Assembly: GCA_959606065.1 (NCBI GenBank)
Contig: CAUHHV010000001.1
Location: 1 to 64,000, forward strand
Direction: 5' to 3'
Length of the DNA stretch: 64,000 nucleotides
From: an uncultured Collinsella sp.
GTDB lineage: Bacteria > Actinomycetota > Coriobacteriia > Coriobacteriales > Coriobacteriaceae
Shown here: positions 44,468-52,028 of the stretch, in pieces
Layout of the letters: each line of letters opens with the position of its first letter
Numbering within the stretch: position 1 is the stretch's first letter
Notes under the pieces: generated by a model
Told to the model about the DNA's origin: nothing
Seen by the model: the letters and a program-made list of their open reading frames with translations, nothing else
Database searches by the model: none
Position numbers and translations under genes: made by a program

Positions 44468-44542
44468 ATGCAGTTCGTAAAGATCATCACCACTGCAGAT
44501 AATGCCATCCGACGCCAGCGCGCAATTTCCCGACGACGATAG
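44468..44542 (+). CDS. Arg-rich leader peptide of argG (putative attenuator)
   Basis: A 24-codon frame with an excellent ribosome site (AAAGGAGAGG, five bases before ATG 44468). Six of the last ten residues are arginine (RRQRAISRRR), and the stop follows directly after three CGA codons in a row (44531-44539). CGA is rare in this window, where CGC and CGT dominate. The frame lies 205 bases upstream of argG and is followed by terminator-like hairpins, the classic layout of a transcription attenuator that senses charged tRNA-Arg. I know of no described argG leader peptide in this group. The frame is short, so conservation must decide. Confidence 0.7.
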   Translation: MQFVKIITTADNAIRRQRAISRRR

Positions 44543-44606
44543 CAATCGTCTCTGTTCGTATGGGGTGAAATGCCCCAACAGAGTCATTTTGAGGTCGTTG
44601 GGTTTT
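44529..44606 (+). promoter_or_regulatory. Candidate attenuator structures of argG
   Basis: CCCGACGAC (44529-44537, overlapping the CGA codons) can pair with GTCGTTGGG (44594-44602), directly followed by TTTT. Nested inside is a second stem, CTCTGTT (44550-44556) with AACAGAG (44577-44583) plus GGGG/CCCC. An exclusive alternative is the small hairpin GACGAT-AGCA-ATCGTC (44535-44550). A ribosome stalled at the CGA codons would cover the left arm and prevent the terminator. Pairings are seen; the mechanism is inferred. Confidence 0.55.
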
Positions 44607-44652
44607 AGCACGATATAAACGCATGTTTCAAGGGCATGCTGTGCTGCTTTTT
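44607..44652 (+). terminator. Second terminator-like hairpin in the argG leader
   Basis: AGCAC (44607-44611) and GTGCT (44641-44645) enclose GCATG/CATGC (44621-44625, 44635-44639) and are followed by GCTTTTTGC. It stands 95 bases before the argG ATG, so transcripts must pass it to express argG. Confidence 0.55.
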
Positions 44653-44747
44653 GCTATTTAACCTGATATTGCACGGTTTTTTGACCTCGAAATGACTTGC
44701 AACTGACCGATGTTCTAACTAGCTACCAAGGGCGAAAGGAAACAGCC

Positions 44748-45974
44748 ATGAGCAAGGAAAAAGTCGTTCTCGCATATTCCGGTGGTCTTGATACATCCGT
44801 ATGTGTCAAGTGGCTCCAGGACGAGAAGAATCTCGATGTCGTTTGCGTCTGCGGCAACGTGGGCCAGGAGGAGACCGGCTTGGATGCCAAGAAGCAGAAG
44901 GCGCTTGACCTGGGCGTTCTCGATTGCCAGGTGCTCGACCTGCGCGACGAGTTCTCCGATGAGTTCCTGACTAAGGCCATCGCCGCAAACTCCATGTACG
45001 AGAACAAGTACCCGCTGCTCTCCGCGCTGTCTCGCCCGCTGCTCGCCAAGAAGCTTGTCGAGGTCGCTCACGAGTTTGGCGCGACCTACGTCGCCCACGG
45101 CTGCACCGGTAAGGGTAACGACCAGGTCCGCTTCGAGGCTGCCGTCAAGGCCCTCGACCCCGAGCTCAAGGTTATCGCCCCGGTTCGCGAGTGGGATCTG
45201 AAGTGCCGTCCCGATGAGGTTGCCTATGCTCACGCCCACAACGTGCCGGTTCCCGAGGGCGCCAACGACAACCCCTATTCCATCGACGACAACCTGTGGG
45301 GTCGCGCCATCGAGTGCGGTCACCTGGAGGATCCCTGGAACGAGCCGCTCGACGACGCCTGGGTTATGACCAAGAACCCCGAGGACACGCCGGACACCCC
45401 GACCTACACCGAGATTGAGTTTGAGGCGGGCAAGCCCGTCGCCGTCGATGGCAAGAAGATGAAACTCTCCGAGATCGTCATCGCCCTCAACAAGATTTCG
45501 GGTGACAACGGCTTTGGCCGTCTCGACCTGGTCGAGGATCGTCTGGTGGGCCTCAAGAGTCGCGAGTGCTACGAGGTTCCTGGCGCCCTGACGCTCATCA
45601 CCGCCCACAAGGCGCTCGAGGACATCTGCGTCGAGGGCGACCTGCTCAAGACCAAGATTAAGCTCGAGCAGGATTGGGCCACCGCCGTGTACAACGGCCA
45701 GTGGTACAGCCCGCTCAAAAACGCGCTCGATGCCTTTATGGCCGACACCCAGAAGTTCGTGACCGGCACCGTCCGTCTGAAGTTCTTTAAGGGCAACTGC
45801 CATGTCGTCGGCCGCAAGAGCCCGTTTAGCCTGTATGACTACGGTCTGGCTACCTACGACCGCGACACTACGTTTGACGAGAAGGCCAGCGCCGGCTTTA
45901 TCGAGATCGATACGCTGTCGCTCAAGACGTGGGCTAAGGTCCAGGGCCCCAGCTCTGCTGCCGCCCAGGCCTAG
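44748..45974 (+). CDS. argG: Argininosuccinate synthase
   Basis: Joins citrulline and aspartate, using ATP, to make argininosuccinate. ATG 44748 has AAAGGA upstream; an upstream in-frame codon lacks a site. 408 residues, normal length. Motifs: N-type ATP pyrophosphatase loop VVLAYSGGLDTSVCVKWL, YVAHGCTGKGNDQVRFE, REWDLKCRPDE, YSIDDNLWGRAIECGHLEDPW, GRLDLVEDRLVGLKSRECYE. argH follows 0.5 kb downstream with a small frame between. No other arg genes are in the window, so citrulline must come from elsewhere (a separate locus or arginine deiminase-type metabolism). Confidence 0.97.
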   Translation: MSKEKVVLAYSGGLDTSVCVKWLQDEKNLDVVCVCGNVGQEETGLDAKKQKALDLGVLDCQVLDLRDEFSDEFLTKAIAANSMYENKYPLLSALSRPLLAKKLVEVAHEFGATYVAHGCTGKGNDQVRFEAAVKALDPELKVIAPVREWDLKCRPDEVAYAHAHNVPVPEGANDNPYSIDDNLWGRAIECGHLEDPWNEPLDDAWVMTKNPEDTPDTPTYTEIEFEAGKPVAVDGKKMKLSEIVIALNKISGDNGFGRLDLVEDRLVGLKSRECYEVPGALTLITAHKALEDICVEGDLLKTKIKLEQDWATAVYNGQWYSPLKNALDAFMADTQKFVTGTVRLKFFKGNCHVVGRKSPFSLYDYGLATYDRDTTFDEKASAGFIEIDTLSLKTWAKVQGPSSAAAQA

Positions 45975-46127
45975 CGCCTCCTTCCTTTGGTATCCGCGCG
46001 GCCCATCCGCGTGATACATAACGGGCGCATGGGGTCCCTACCTTTCGTTATGCTTGCTGACACTTCTTAACATCGGTGGCCCCTACGTTCCGCCCGCATA
46101 TATGATGCCGCGTCTGCGGCTGAGTCC

Positions 46128-46157
46128 GAGCCCCGCCGGGGTTGTCCAGCGGGGCTC
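46128..46157. terminator. GC hairpin between argG and argH
   Basis: GAGCCCCGC / GCGGGGCTC with a 12-base loop, followed by CTCCTATC. Without a T-run it is only a weak terminator or RNA-stability element. A second inverted pair CATAACG (46017-46023) / CGTTATG (46046-46052) lies upstream. Confidence 0.45.
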
Positions 46158-46207
46158 CTCCTATCAATTTGACGGCCCTGCGCCTATATATATGGGGAGT
46201 ATCCATT

Positions 46208-46378
46208 ATGTTCAATGCTATCGCGCATGCTTTACTTGCCCTCGCGCCCGAGTTCGATGCTGCAAAGGTCGAAGACGTTCCTATGAGCCTAAAGGCCTGG
46301 ATCGATGGTTCGCAGGGCAACATTCGGAGGGAGACGTTGGGCGCCAAGTGCATGGCGCGTCACTTCTTTGCAAATTAG
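46208..46378 (+). CDS. Small hypothetical protein between argG and argH
   Basis: A 56-residue frame, MFNAIAHALLALAPEFDAAK..., with GGGGAG eight bases before ATG 46208. It is soluble-looking and mixed in charge (VEDVPMSLKAWIDGSQGN, RRETLGAKCMARHFFAN). The CATATATATGG upstream might contain a -10. I do not recognise it. Codon use is less GC-biased than its neighbours, so it may be a young or regulatory peptide or not coding at all. Its place between argG and argH makes a link to arginine metabolism possible but unproven. Confidence 0.5.
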   Translation: MFNAIAHALLALAPEFDAAKVEDVPMSLKAWIDGSQGNIRRETLGAKCMARHFFAN

Positions 46379-46496
46379 CTATATGGCCTCGCACATGGTG
46401 GGGAATATGCAAAACTAGCGGTTGAGAAATCGCTTTAGCGACAGGGCGCATTGCTTTGGGCGCTTGTTTTGGGATTTGATGAAAGGGGACGGTTCC

Positions 46497-47927
46497 ATGG
46501 CTCTTTGGGGCGGTCGTTTTGAGGCAGGCGTGGCCGAGGTCACGCAGGAGTTTGGCGCGTCGTTGCCGGTTGACAAACATCTCTATAAGCAGGATATCGC
46601 CGGATCTAAGGCACATGCCAAGATGCTGGCGGCCCAGGGCATTATCAGCGCCGAGGACGAGCAGGCGATTGCCGAGGGCCTGACCGGAATCGAACAGGAT
46701 ATCGATGCCGGCAACTTCACCTTTGATATCAACGACGAGGACATTCATATGTCCATCGAAAGCGAGCTGACGCGTCGTATCGGCGAGGCTGGCAAGCGCT
46801 TGCATACTGGGCGTTCGCGCAACGACCAGGTGGCGACCGATACGCGCCTGGGCGTCAAGGCGCTGGCCAAGGAGCTCATGGAGGCCAATCTTGAGCTGCG
46901 CCATGTGCTGGTGGATGCGGCCAAGAAGTACGACAAGGTGATTCTTCCGGGCTACACGCATATGCAGCACGCTCAGCCCGTGCTGCTCTCGCATCATCTG
47001 CTGGCGTATTCCTGGATGTTCGCGCGCGACTTTACGCGCCTGAAGGCCGCCTTTGATGCCGCCGACAACTGCCCGCTGGGTGCTGCCGCGCTTGCCGGTA
47101 CGAGCTATCCGCTCGATCGCCAGATGACGGCTGCCGAACTTGGCTTTGCGGGCGTGATTCCCAACTCGCTCGATGCGGTTTCCGACCGTGATTTCCTGCT
47201 CGATCTGCATTACGCCGGATCCGTCATGGCGATGCACCTGTCGCGTCTTTCCGAGGAGATCGTGCTGTGGTCGAGCTCCGAATTTGGCTTTATCACGCTT
47301 TCAGACTCCTACTCCACCGGCTCGTCCATCATGCCGCAGAAGAAGAATCCCGACTTTGCCGAGCTTATCCGCGGTAAGAGCGGTCGCGTGTACGGCAACC
47401 TGGTGCAGCTGCTGGTAACCATGAAGGGCCTGCCGCTCGCTTATAACAAGGACTTGCAGGAGGACAAGGAGGGCGCGCTCGATACCGCTCACACGCTCAT
47501 GCAGTGCCTGTCCGTTATGGCCGGAATGATTTCGACCTGGACCGTCAACGAGGATGCCATGGCGCGCGAGTGCGGCGTGGGACATCTTGCCGCCACCGAT
47601 GTTGCCGATTACCTGGCTAAGCGTGGTCTGCCGTTCCGTGAGGCACATGCCGTGGTGGGCCATCTGGTCCTGATGTGTGAGAAGCACGGCTGCAATCTTG
47701 AGGACCTGCCGTTTGAGGTGTTCCAGGAGGCAAGCCCGCTCTTTGAGCGCGACATTACCGAGGCGCTCGACATCCCGTCGATTGTCGCCGCACGCACGAC
47801 CGAGGGCGGTACCGCCTCTGCCGCCGTTGCCGTGCAGCTGCAGCGTGCCGAGGCGCAGCTCGTGGCCGACGAAGGCGTGTTTGGATCGCTGACTAAGGTC
47901 GTCGAGATGGGCCACGGGATAAAGTAG
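46497..47927 (+). CDS. argH: Argininosuccinate lyase
   Basis: Splits argininosuccinate into arginine and fumarate, completing arginine synthesis after ArgG. ATG 46497 has AAAGGGGA upstream and the product begins MALWGGRFEAG, as usual. 476 residues. Fumarase/aspartase superfamily motifs: HTGRSRNDQVATDTRL, GYTHMQHAQPVLLSHHLLAY (catalytic His region), and the signature GSSIMPQKKNPDFAELIRGK with the catalytic Ser. The C-terminal domain includes GHLAATDVADYLAKRGLPFREAH. About 120 bases separate it from the small upstream frame. Confidence 0.97.
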   Translation: MALWGGRFEAGVAEVTQEFGASLPVDKHLYKQDIAGSKAHAKMLAAQGIISAEDEQAIAEGLTGIEQDIDAGNFTFDINDEDIHMSIESELTRRIGEAGKRLHTGRSRNDQVATDTRLGVKALAKELMEANLELRHVLVDAAKKYDKVILPGYTHMQHAQPVLLSHHLLAYSWMFARDFTRLKAAFDAADNCPLGAAALAGTSYPLDRQMTAAELGFAGVIPNSLDAVSDRDFLLDLHYAGSVMAMHLSRLSEEIVLWSSSEFGFITLSDSYSTGSSIMPQKKNPDFAELIRGKSGRVYGNLVQLLVTMKGLPLAYNKDLQEDKEGALDTAHTLMQCLSVMAGMISTWTVNEDAMARECGVGHLAATDVADYLAKRGLPFREAHAVVGHLVLMCEKHGCNLEDLPFEVFQEASPLFERDITEALDIPSIVAARTTEGGTASAAVAVQLQRAEAQLVADEGVFGSLTKVVEMGHGIK

Positions 47928-48311
47928 GGGTTTGGCTGAAGCTGTTTTGGCCATTTATTGATAAATCGTTTTTGTTTTACGGGCGTCTGCTGATGTGGGC
48001 GTCCGTATTTTGTTGCTATGGGGGAGGGGCTTGTCGAGAACTTCTGTAGGACCTTTGGGCAGGTTGTGTAGGGGGTACGTTCACAGGCGGCAACCGACCG
48101 TCCGCTCGGTTCGATGCGGTTGATGGGCGGTCGGATGGTACTCTAATCGGGCTTCGAAACAGAAGTGACACATATGGAGCGCTTTAATAAATTGCAGCGT
48201 TTCAATAAACAGCTTTTTGTTTAACTGCAGCTAAAACTCTGTTACGATGCAGTCCAGGCGGGTGCCGGAATGGGACTTGGGCACGCGCGAACCTACTTGA
48301 AAGGCTACCTT
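47928..48311. other. 384-base spacer between argH and ndk: repeats, hairpin, short frame
   Basis: It begins with GTTTGGCTGAAGCTGTTTTGGCC (47930 on; 23 bases, words shared with 29435-29456 on the minus strand and with 38715) and ATTTAT-TG-ATAAAT (47953-47966). A weak terminator, ACGGGCG...GGCGTCCGT then ATTTTGTT, lies at 47978-48018. A 10-bp stem CCGACCGTCC / GGGCGGTCGG spans 48094-48134. A 16-codon frame lies at 48174-48224. A -10-like TACGAT (48243-48248) is the best ndk promoter element. Confidence 0.5.
48174..48224 (+). CDS. Possible 16-residue peptide with internal repeat
   Basis: ATG 48174 to TAA 48222 encodes MERFNKLQRFNKQLFV. The RFNK unit is repeated six codons apart with only third-base changes (CGC TTT AAT AAA and CGT TTC AAT AAA). 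No strong ribosome site is visible. It could be an uORF for ndk or just a DNA direct repeat. Confidence 0.25.
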   Translation: MERFNKLQRFNKQLFV

Positions 48312-48716
48312 ATGGCTATCGAGAAGACCTTCATCATGATTAAGCCCGACGCCGTGCGCGACCGCAAGATCGGCGAGATCGTTGCTCGTATTGAGCGCAG
48401 CGGCCTTGTCATCGAGCGCATGGAGATGACCACGCTCGAGCGCGCTACCGTCGAGGAGCACTACGCCCATCTGGCCGACAAGCCCTTCTTTGGCGGTCTC
48501 TGCGACTTTATGACGAGCGGTCCGGTCGTCAAGATGGTTGTTTCCGGTCTTTCCGCTGTCTCCAAGATGCGCACCCTTATGGGCGCCACCAACCCGCTTG
48601 ATGCTGCTCCTGGCACCATCCGCGGCGACTTCGCCGTCGATGTCAACGCCAACGTGATTCACGGCTCCGACTGCTTGGAGAACGCCGAGATCGAGATCAA
48701 GCGCTTCTTTGGCTAA
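48312..48716 (+). CDS. ndk: Nucleoside diphosphate kinase
   Basis: Transfers the gamma-phosphate of ATP to other nucleoside diphosphates through a phospho-histidine. ATG 48312 has AAAGG upstream; an upstream frame from 48270 has no site. 134 residues. Active-site histidine His117 in NVIHGSD; nucleotide-site residues in MIKPDAVRDRKIGEI, DLYxxLADKPFF-type region YAHLADKPFFGGLCDFMTSGPVV and MGATNPLDAAPGTIRGDF. It is monocistronic between a long spacer and a strong terminator. Confidence 0.97.
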   Translation: MAIEKTFIMIKPDAVRDRKIGEIVARIERSGLVIERMEMTTLERATVEEHYAHLADKPFFGGLCDFMTSGPVVKMVVSGLSAVSKMRTLMGATNPLDAAPGTIRGDFAVDVNANVIHGSDCLENAEIEIKRFFG

Positions 48717-48754
48717 ACCAGCTTTGACTCCTTAAAGCTGTTAGCGTGTGGCTT

Positions 48755-48788
48755 GGGCGCCGCGGAACTCCATCCGCGGCGCCCTTTT
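48755..48788 (+). terminator. Rho-independent terminator of ndk
   Basis: GGGCGCCGCGGA / TCCGCGGCGCCC, a perfect 12-bp stem, followed by TTTTAT. Confidence 0.9.
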
Positions 48789-48795
48789 ATATTCC

Positions 48796-48828
48796 AGTAG
48801 ATTTTTGGGACATGCCTAGAAATCTACT
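48796..48828. repeat. Palindromic AGTAGATTT element
   Basis: AGTAGATTT (48796-48804) and AAATCTACT (48820-48828) flank TTGGGACATGCCTAG. The left half recurs at 28835-28854 in inverted orientation. Both copies sit between convergent genes. Confidence 0.8.
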
Positions 48829-48832
48829 AAAG

Positions 48833-48872
48833 AGCCCCCGCCTGGAATGTGCGTGCATTCCAGGCGGGGGCT
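48833..48872 (-). terminator. Perfect 17-bp hairpin, probable rpiB terminator
   Basis: AGCCCCCGCCTGGAATG and its exact reverse complement around TGCGTG. On the minus strand it is followed by CTTTAG, and it lies 28 bases beyond the rpiB stop. Confidence 0.75.
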
Positions 48873-48899
48873 GTCGCTAGCGTATGTCGTTGTAAGTCT

Positions 48900-49367
48900 T
48901 TAGGCCTCGTCGACAATCTTTAGTCCGCGGGTCTGGTCGATCTCGTTGAGGAGGTTGACGCGACGCTCGTGGCGGCCGCCCTCGAACTCGGCGTCGAGCC
49001 ACTCGTCGACGATCATCTTAGCGAGCTCGGAGCCAACGACGCGGGCGCCAAAGGCGAGCACGTTGGTGTTGTTGTGCATGCGGGAGAGCTTGGCGCTGAA
49101 GGGCTCGGAGCACACGACGGCGCGTACGCCCTCGACCTTGTTGGCAGCCAGGCTGATCCCGACGCCGGTACCGCAGATCAGGATGCCCAGGTCGACGTCG
49201 CCGTTGGCAACGGCCTTACCCACCTTGTAGCCGGCGATGGGGTAGTCAAAGCTCTCGGAGGTGTCGGTGCCAAAGTTCACGACCTCGCAGCCGCGCTCCT
49301 TCAGGTGCTCGGAAATGATGTTCTTGAGCTCGACGGCGGCGTGGTCGTTACCGATACCGATCTTCAT
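48900..49367 (-). CDS. rpiB: Ribose-5-phosphate isomerase B
   Basis: Interconverts ribose 5-phosphate and ribulose 5-phosphate in the pentose phosphate pathway. ATG 49367 has GAGAGGA upstream on the minus strand; the longer frame to 49583 is not supported. 155 residues, the RpiB/LacAB size. Motifs: IGIGNDHAAVELK, NFGTDTSESFDYP, LGILICGTGVGISLAANKVEGVRA (catalytic Cys), and MHNNTNVLAFGARVVG. LacA/LacB are relatives, but no tagatose-pathway genes are adjacent, so RpiB is favoured. Confidence 0.95.
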   Translation of the reverse strand: MKIGIGNDHAAVELKNIISEHLKERGCEVVNFGTDTSESFDYPIAGYKVGKAVANGDVDLGILICGTGVGISLAANKVEGVRAVVCSEPFSAKLSRMHNNTNVLAFGARVVGSELAKMIVDEWLDAEFEGGRHERRVNLLNEIDQTRGLKIVDEA

Positions 49368-49638
49368 GAGTGGTTCCTCTCTGGTCTGTGCGGCGCAAAT
49401 GCTAAAGGTGTTTACCGCGTTCGACTGCATGATAGCGCGACTTTTGTGTAAACGCTCGGGCGTTTTTTGATCAAACGCTTTAACAGGCAACAAGACCTGC
49501 TTTTCATGAATGAATGCCGCCAGTTTGTGCTTGAGCGCCGTCTGCCGGAACCATGGTTGCGGTTTTTGATGCATTGTTATCAAATAAAGGAGCTAACTTT
49601 TTTGAGAGTCCAGCCCGTTATGCAAGCAGGAGATACCT

Positions 49639-50958
49639 ATGCCTACCGATTCCATCCGTGATGCCGCGTTTTGCGATGTTTTGAACCGCGAGCTTGTCTG
49701 TGCACTCGGCTGCACCGAGCCCATTGCCGTTGCCTATGCAGCGGCGCTGGCGAGCCAGACGCTCGGTTGCGAACCCGATCATATGGATGTTGCCTGCTCG
49801 GGTAACATAATCAAGAACGTTAAGAGCGTGACCGTGCCCAACTCGGGCGGTATGCACGGTATTGAGGCCGCGGCCGCGCTGGGTGCCGTGGGCGGCGACG
49901 CTAAGAGCGCGCTTGAGGTGCTCGAGAGCGTTAACGATGAAGACCGCGCTCGTGTGGCCGAGCTCCTCGCCGACGCTGGCTACTGCGATGTGTCGCTTGT
50001 CGAGGGTGTGCCCAACCTCTACATCAAGGTGACTGCGACGGCCGGGGGCCATACCGCGGTCGTCGAGATTACCGATCACCACACTAATGTCACGTGCCAT
50101 ACGCTCGATGGTATTCCGGTATGCGGCAAGTCGGCGGGGGAGTGCGCCGCCTGCGCCGAGCGCGTGGTGGCCGAGCGTGCGGCAGATAACGCCGATACGC
50201 CCATGTCCATTGATTCCATCATCGACTTTATCGAGGACGGTGACATTGAGGGCGCCCGCGCTGCCGTTGAGCGTCAGATTGAGCTGAATGGCGCAATCAG
50301 TGCCGAGGGCCTTGCGCACGCTTGGGGCGCCGAGGTGGGTCGTACGCTGCTGGGTGCTCGTGCCGATGACGTCGCCTGCCGTGCCCGTGCCCGTGCGGCC
50401 GCCGGGTCCGACGCCCGCATGAACGGTTGCGCGCTGCCGGTCGCCATTGTGTGCGGCTCGGGCAATCAAGGCATTACCTGCGCATTGCCCGTCATGGAGT
50501 ATGCCGAGTACCTGCGTTGCGACCACGAGCGTCTGGTGCGCGCCGTGATGCTGTCCGATCTTATCGCCGTGCATATCAAGAGCTATATTGGTGCGCTTTC
50601 GGCGTTTTGCGGTGCTATTTGCGCCGCGTGCGGCGCCGGCGCTGCGATTACCTGGCTGTGCGGTGGCACGCGCGAGCAGATTGGCTCGACGGTTTCGAAC
50701 ACGCTCGGTAACGTTGGCGGCATCGTGTGCGACGGCGCCAAGGCGAGCTGTGCCGCCAAGATTTCGGCTGCCGTCGATGCGGCGATTCTGGGACATGACA
50801 TGGCCATGCAGGGGCGTGGCTTCCGTGCCGGCGAGGGTTTGATCCAGGATACCGTCGAGCAGACGATTGCCAGCATGGGCTACGTGGGCCGTGTGGGCAT
50901 GAAGGACACCGACGTCGAGATCCTCAACATCATGATCGGCAAAACCCAAGTGTGCTAG
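49639..50958 (+). CDS. cyuA: L-cysteine desulfidase family protein (CyuA/UPF0597)
   Basis: Iron-sulfur enzyme related to serine dehydratase that breaks L-cysteine into sulfide, ammonia and pyruvate. 439 residues. Seen: LGCTEPIAVAYAAALA (first cluster Cys), GNIIKNVKSVTVPNSGGMHG, CGSGNQGITCALPV and ICAACGAGAAITWLCGG, GNVGGIVCDGAKASCAAKISAA, with Cys residues placed for a [4Fe-4S] cluster. A transporter partner (CyuP) is not adjacent. The stop codon overlaps the stop of the convergent HAD gene in the tetranucleotide CTAG. A possible alternative is an L-serine dehydratase-like activity. Confidence 0.9.
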   Translation: MPTDSIRDAAFCDVLNRELVCALGCTEPIAVAYAAALASQTLGCEPDHMDVACSGNIIKNVKSVTVPNSGGMHGIEAAAALGAVGGDAKSALEVLESVNDEDRARVAELLADAGYCDVSLVEGVPNLYIKVTATAGGHTAVVEITDHHTNVTCHTLDGIPVCGKSAGECAACAERVVAERAADNADTPMSIDSIIDFIEDGDIEGARAAVERQIELNGAISAEGLAHAWGAEVGRTLLGARADDVACRARARAAAGSDARMNGCALPVAIVCGSGNQGITCALPVMEYAEYLRCDHERLVRAVMLSDLIAVHIKSYIGALSAFCGAICAACGAGAAITWLCGGTREQIGSTVSNTLGNVGGIVCDGAKASCAAKISAAVDAAILGHDMAMQGRGFRAGEGLIQDTVEQTIASMGYVGRVGMKDTDVEILNIMIGKTQVC

Positions 50959-51713
50959 GACAGTTCGTCGGCTACTTGGTGTTCGTAGAAGGCTTCTACT
51001 ACGGCGTTAAAGTCGCGGGCGAAGTCTTCCATGGTTCCGCGCCAGGTGGCTCGGTTGGGCTTGCCCTGGCCTACATAGGCAGTCTGAATGCCGCAGGCGG
51101 GGCTAGGGAAGTCGCGTTTGGGATCGTTGCCCACCATAAGGACCTCGTGCGGTTCGAGCCCCATCACCTGAAGCTGCTCTAGATAGTAGGTGGCATCAGG
51201 CTTGCAGCGGGTGGCGTTTCCCATGTGCGTGACGAGCTCAAAGGGGGCGTCGGCCAGGTCGCCCCAACCCATGCGGCACTCGATGGCCCCCTGCGGAAAG
51301 CTGGGGTTGGTAAAGAGCGCGCAGCGCAGCCCTGCGTCCTGTACGGCCTGGAGCGCGGCGTGTGCGCCCGGCATGGCATGGGCGTTGATGAGTTCGTCAT
51401 TCTTGTACGGAAGAACTTCGCGGTCGTAGTAGGTAAACGCCTCGTAGATGAGGGGATCGGAGAGGCAAATCCCGCATCGGCGCTCGACCTCTTCTTGGTA
51501 AAACTCAAGATTGGTGCGGTTGTCCGTGCCGCTGCGGCGATTGGCGTTGAGGTCGACCAGGATGGTGCCGAGGCGTGCCATCGTGCCACCGCGGCTGCGG
51601 CGCCCGATATCCGCGAGCATCGAAGAGACATCCTTAAAATAGCGAAGGATGAACGCGTTGAGGTTGATGCTAAGAAGCGTTTCGTCCATATCGAAAACGA
51701 CTGCTTTGAGCAC
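50955..51713 (-). CDS. HAD superfamily hydrolase
   Basis: Phosphatase-type HAD protein with an alpha-helical cap. The start is GTG 51713, with AAAGG upstream on the minus strand; the longer frame to 51884 enters the rpsA promoter region. 252 residues. Motif I VVFDMDETLLSINLNAF, cap about 20-110, motif II ALFTNPSF, motif III lysine in TRCKPDATYYLEQLQ, motif IV VLMVGNDPKRDFPSPACG. The motif I style (DMDETL) and cap are like YjjG/phosphoglycolate-phosphatase relatives; the substrate is unknown. It overlaps cyuA by four bases, tail to tail. Confidence 0.88.
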   Translation of the reverse strand: MLKAVVFDMDETLLSINLNAFILRYFKDVSSMLADIGRRSRGGTMARLGTILVDLNANRRSGTDNRTNLEFYQEEVERRCGICLSDPLIYEAFTYYDREVLPYKNDELINAHAMPGAHAALQAVQDAGLRCALFTNPSFPQGAIECRMGWGDLADAPFELVTHMGNATRCKPDATYYLEQLQVMGLEPHEVLMVGNDPKRDFPSPACGIQTAYVGQGKPNRATWRGTMEDFARDFNAVVEAFYEHQVADELS

Positions 51714-52028
51714 GCGGGCACCTTTCTCGAAAAATCGATCTAGAATCGTTGGCTCCGGATACTTTACCCCAAAGCCGAATGCCTGGCTGGTTATCGTCAA
51801 GTTGCGGAGACGTGTGTTCATAAGATTACGAAAAAGTCTCCACACGAGTAAAAAATCGCAGTTCACGCTTGAAATCGAACTCATTTCCCCGTAATCTATA
51901 CGAACGTGATTGCATAAGCGTCACATTAGTATCTGTCGGCTCCCGAGTGTTCCTAAACGTTGTGTGCTTGTCGCACCCTTCTGTAGGTCCTAGCAATCGG
52001 GGCCCCGTAGTTCGAAAGGGGTCCACCT
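51714..52028 (+). promoter_or_regulatory. rpsA promoter and leader
   Basis: A 315-base spacer. TTGAAA (51869-51874), 17 bases and TAATCT (51892-51897) form a good sigma-70-type promoter, giving a leader of about 125 bases. At its end GGCCCC (52001-52006) can pair with GGGGTCC (52018-52024), which includes the ribosome site AAAGGGG, so the site may be masked in a hairpin. No other gene is seen. Confidence 0.7.

Noticed and set aside
44300..44611. 103-codon minus-strand frame in the argG leader
   Set aside because: It lies across the attenuator hairpins, has no ribosome site and matches no family; the leader interpretation explains the region better.
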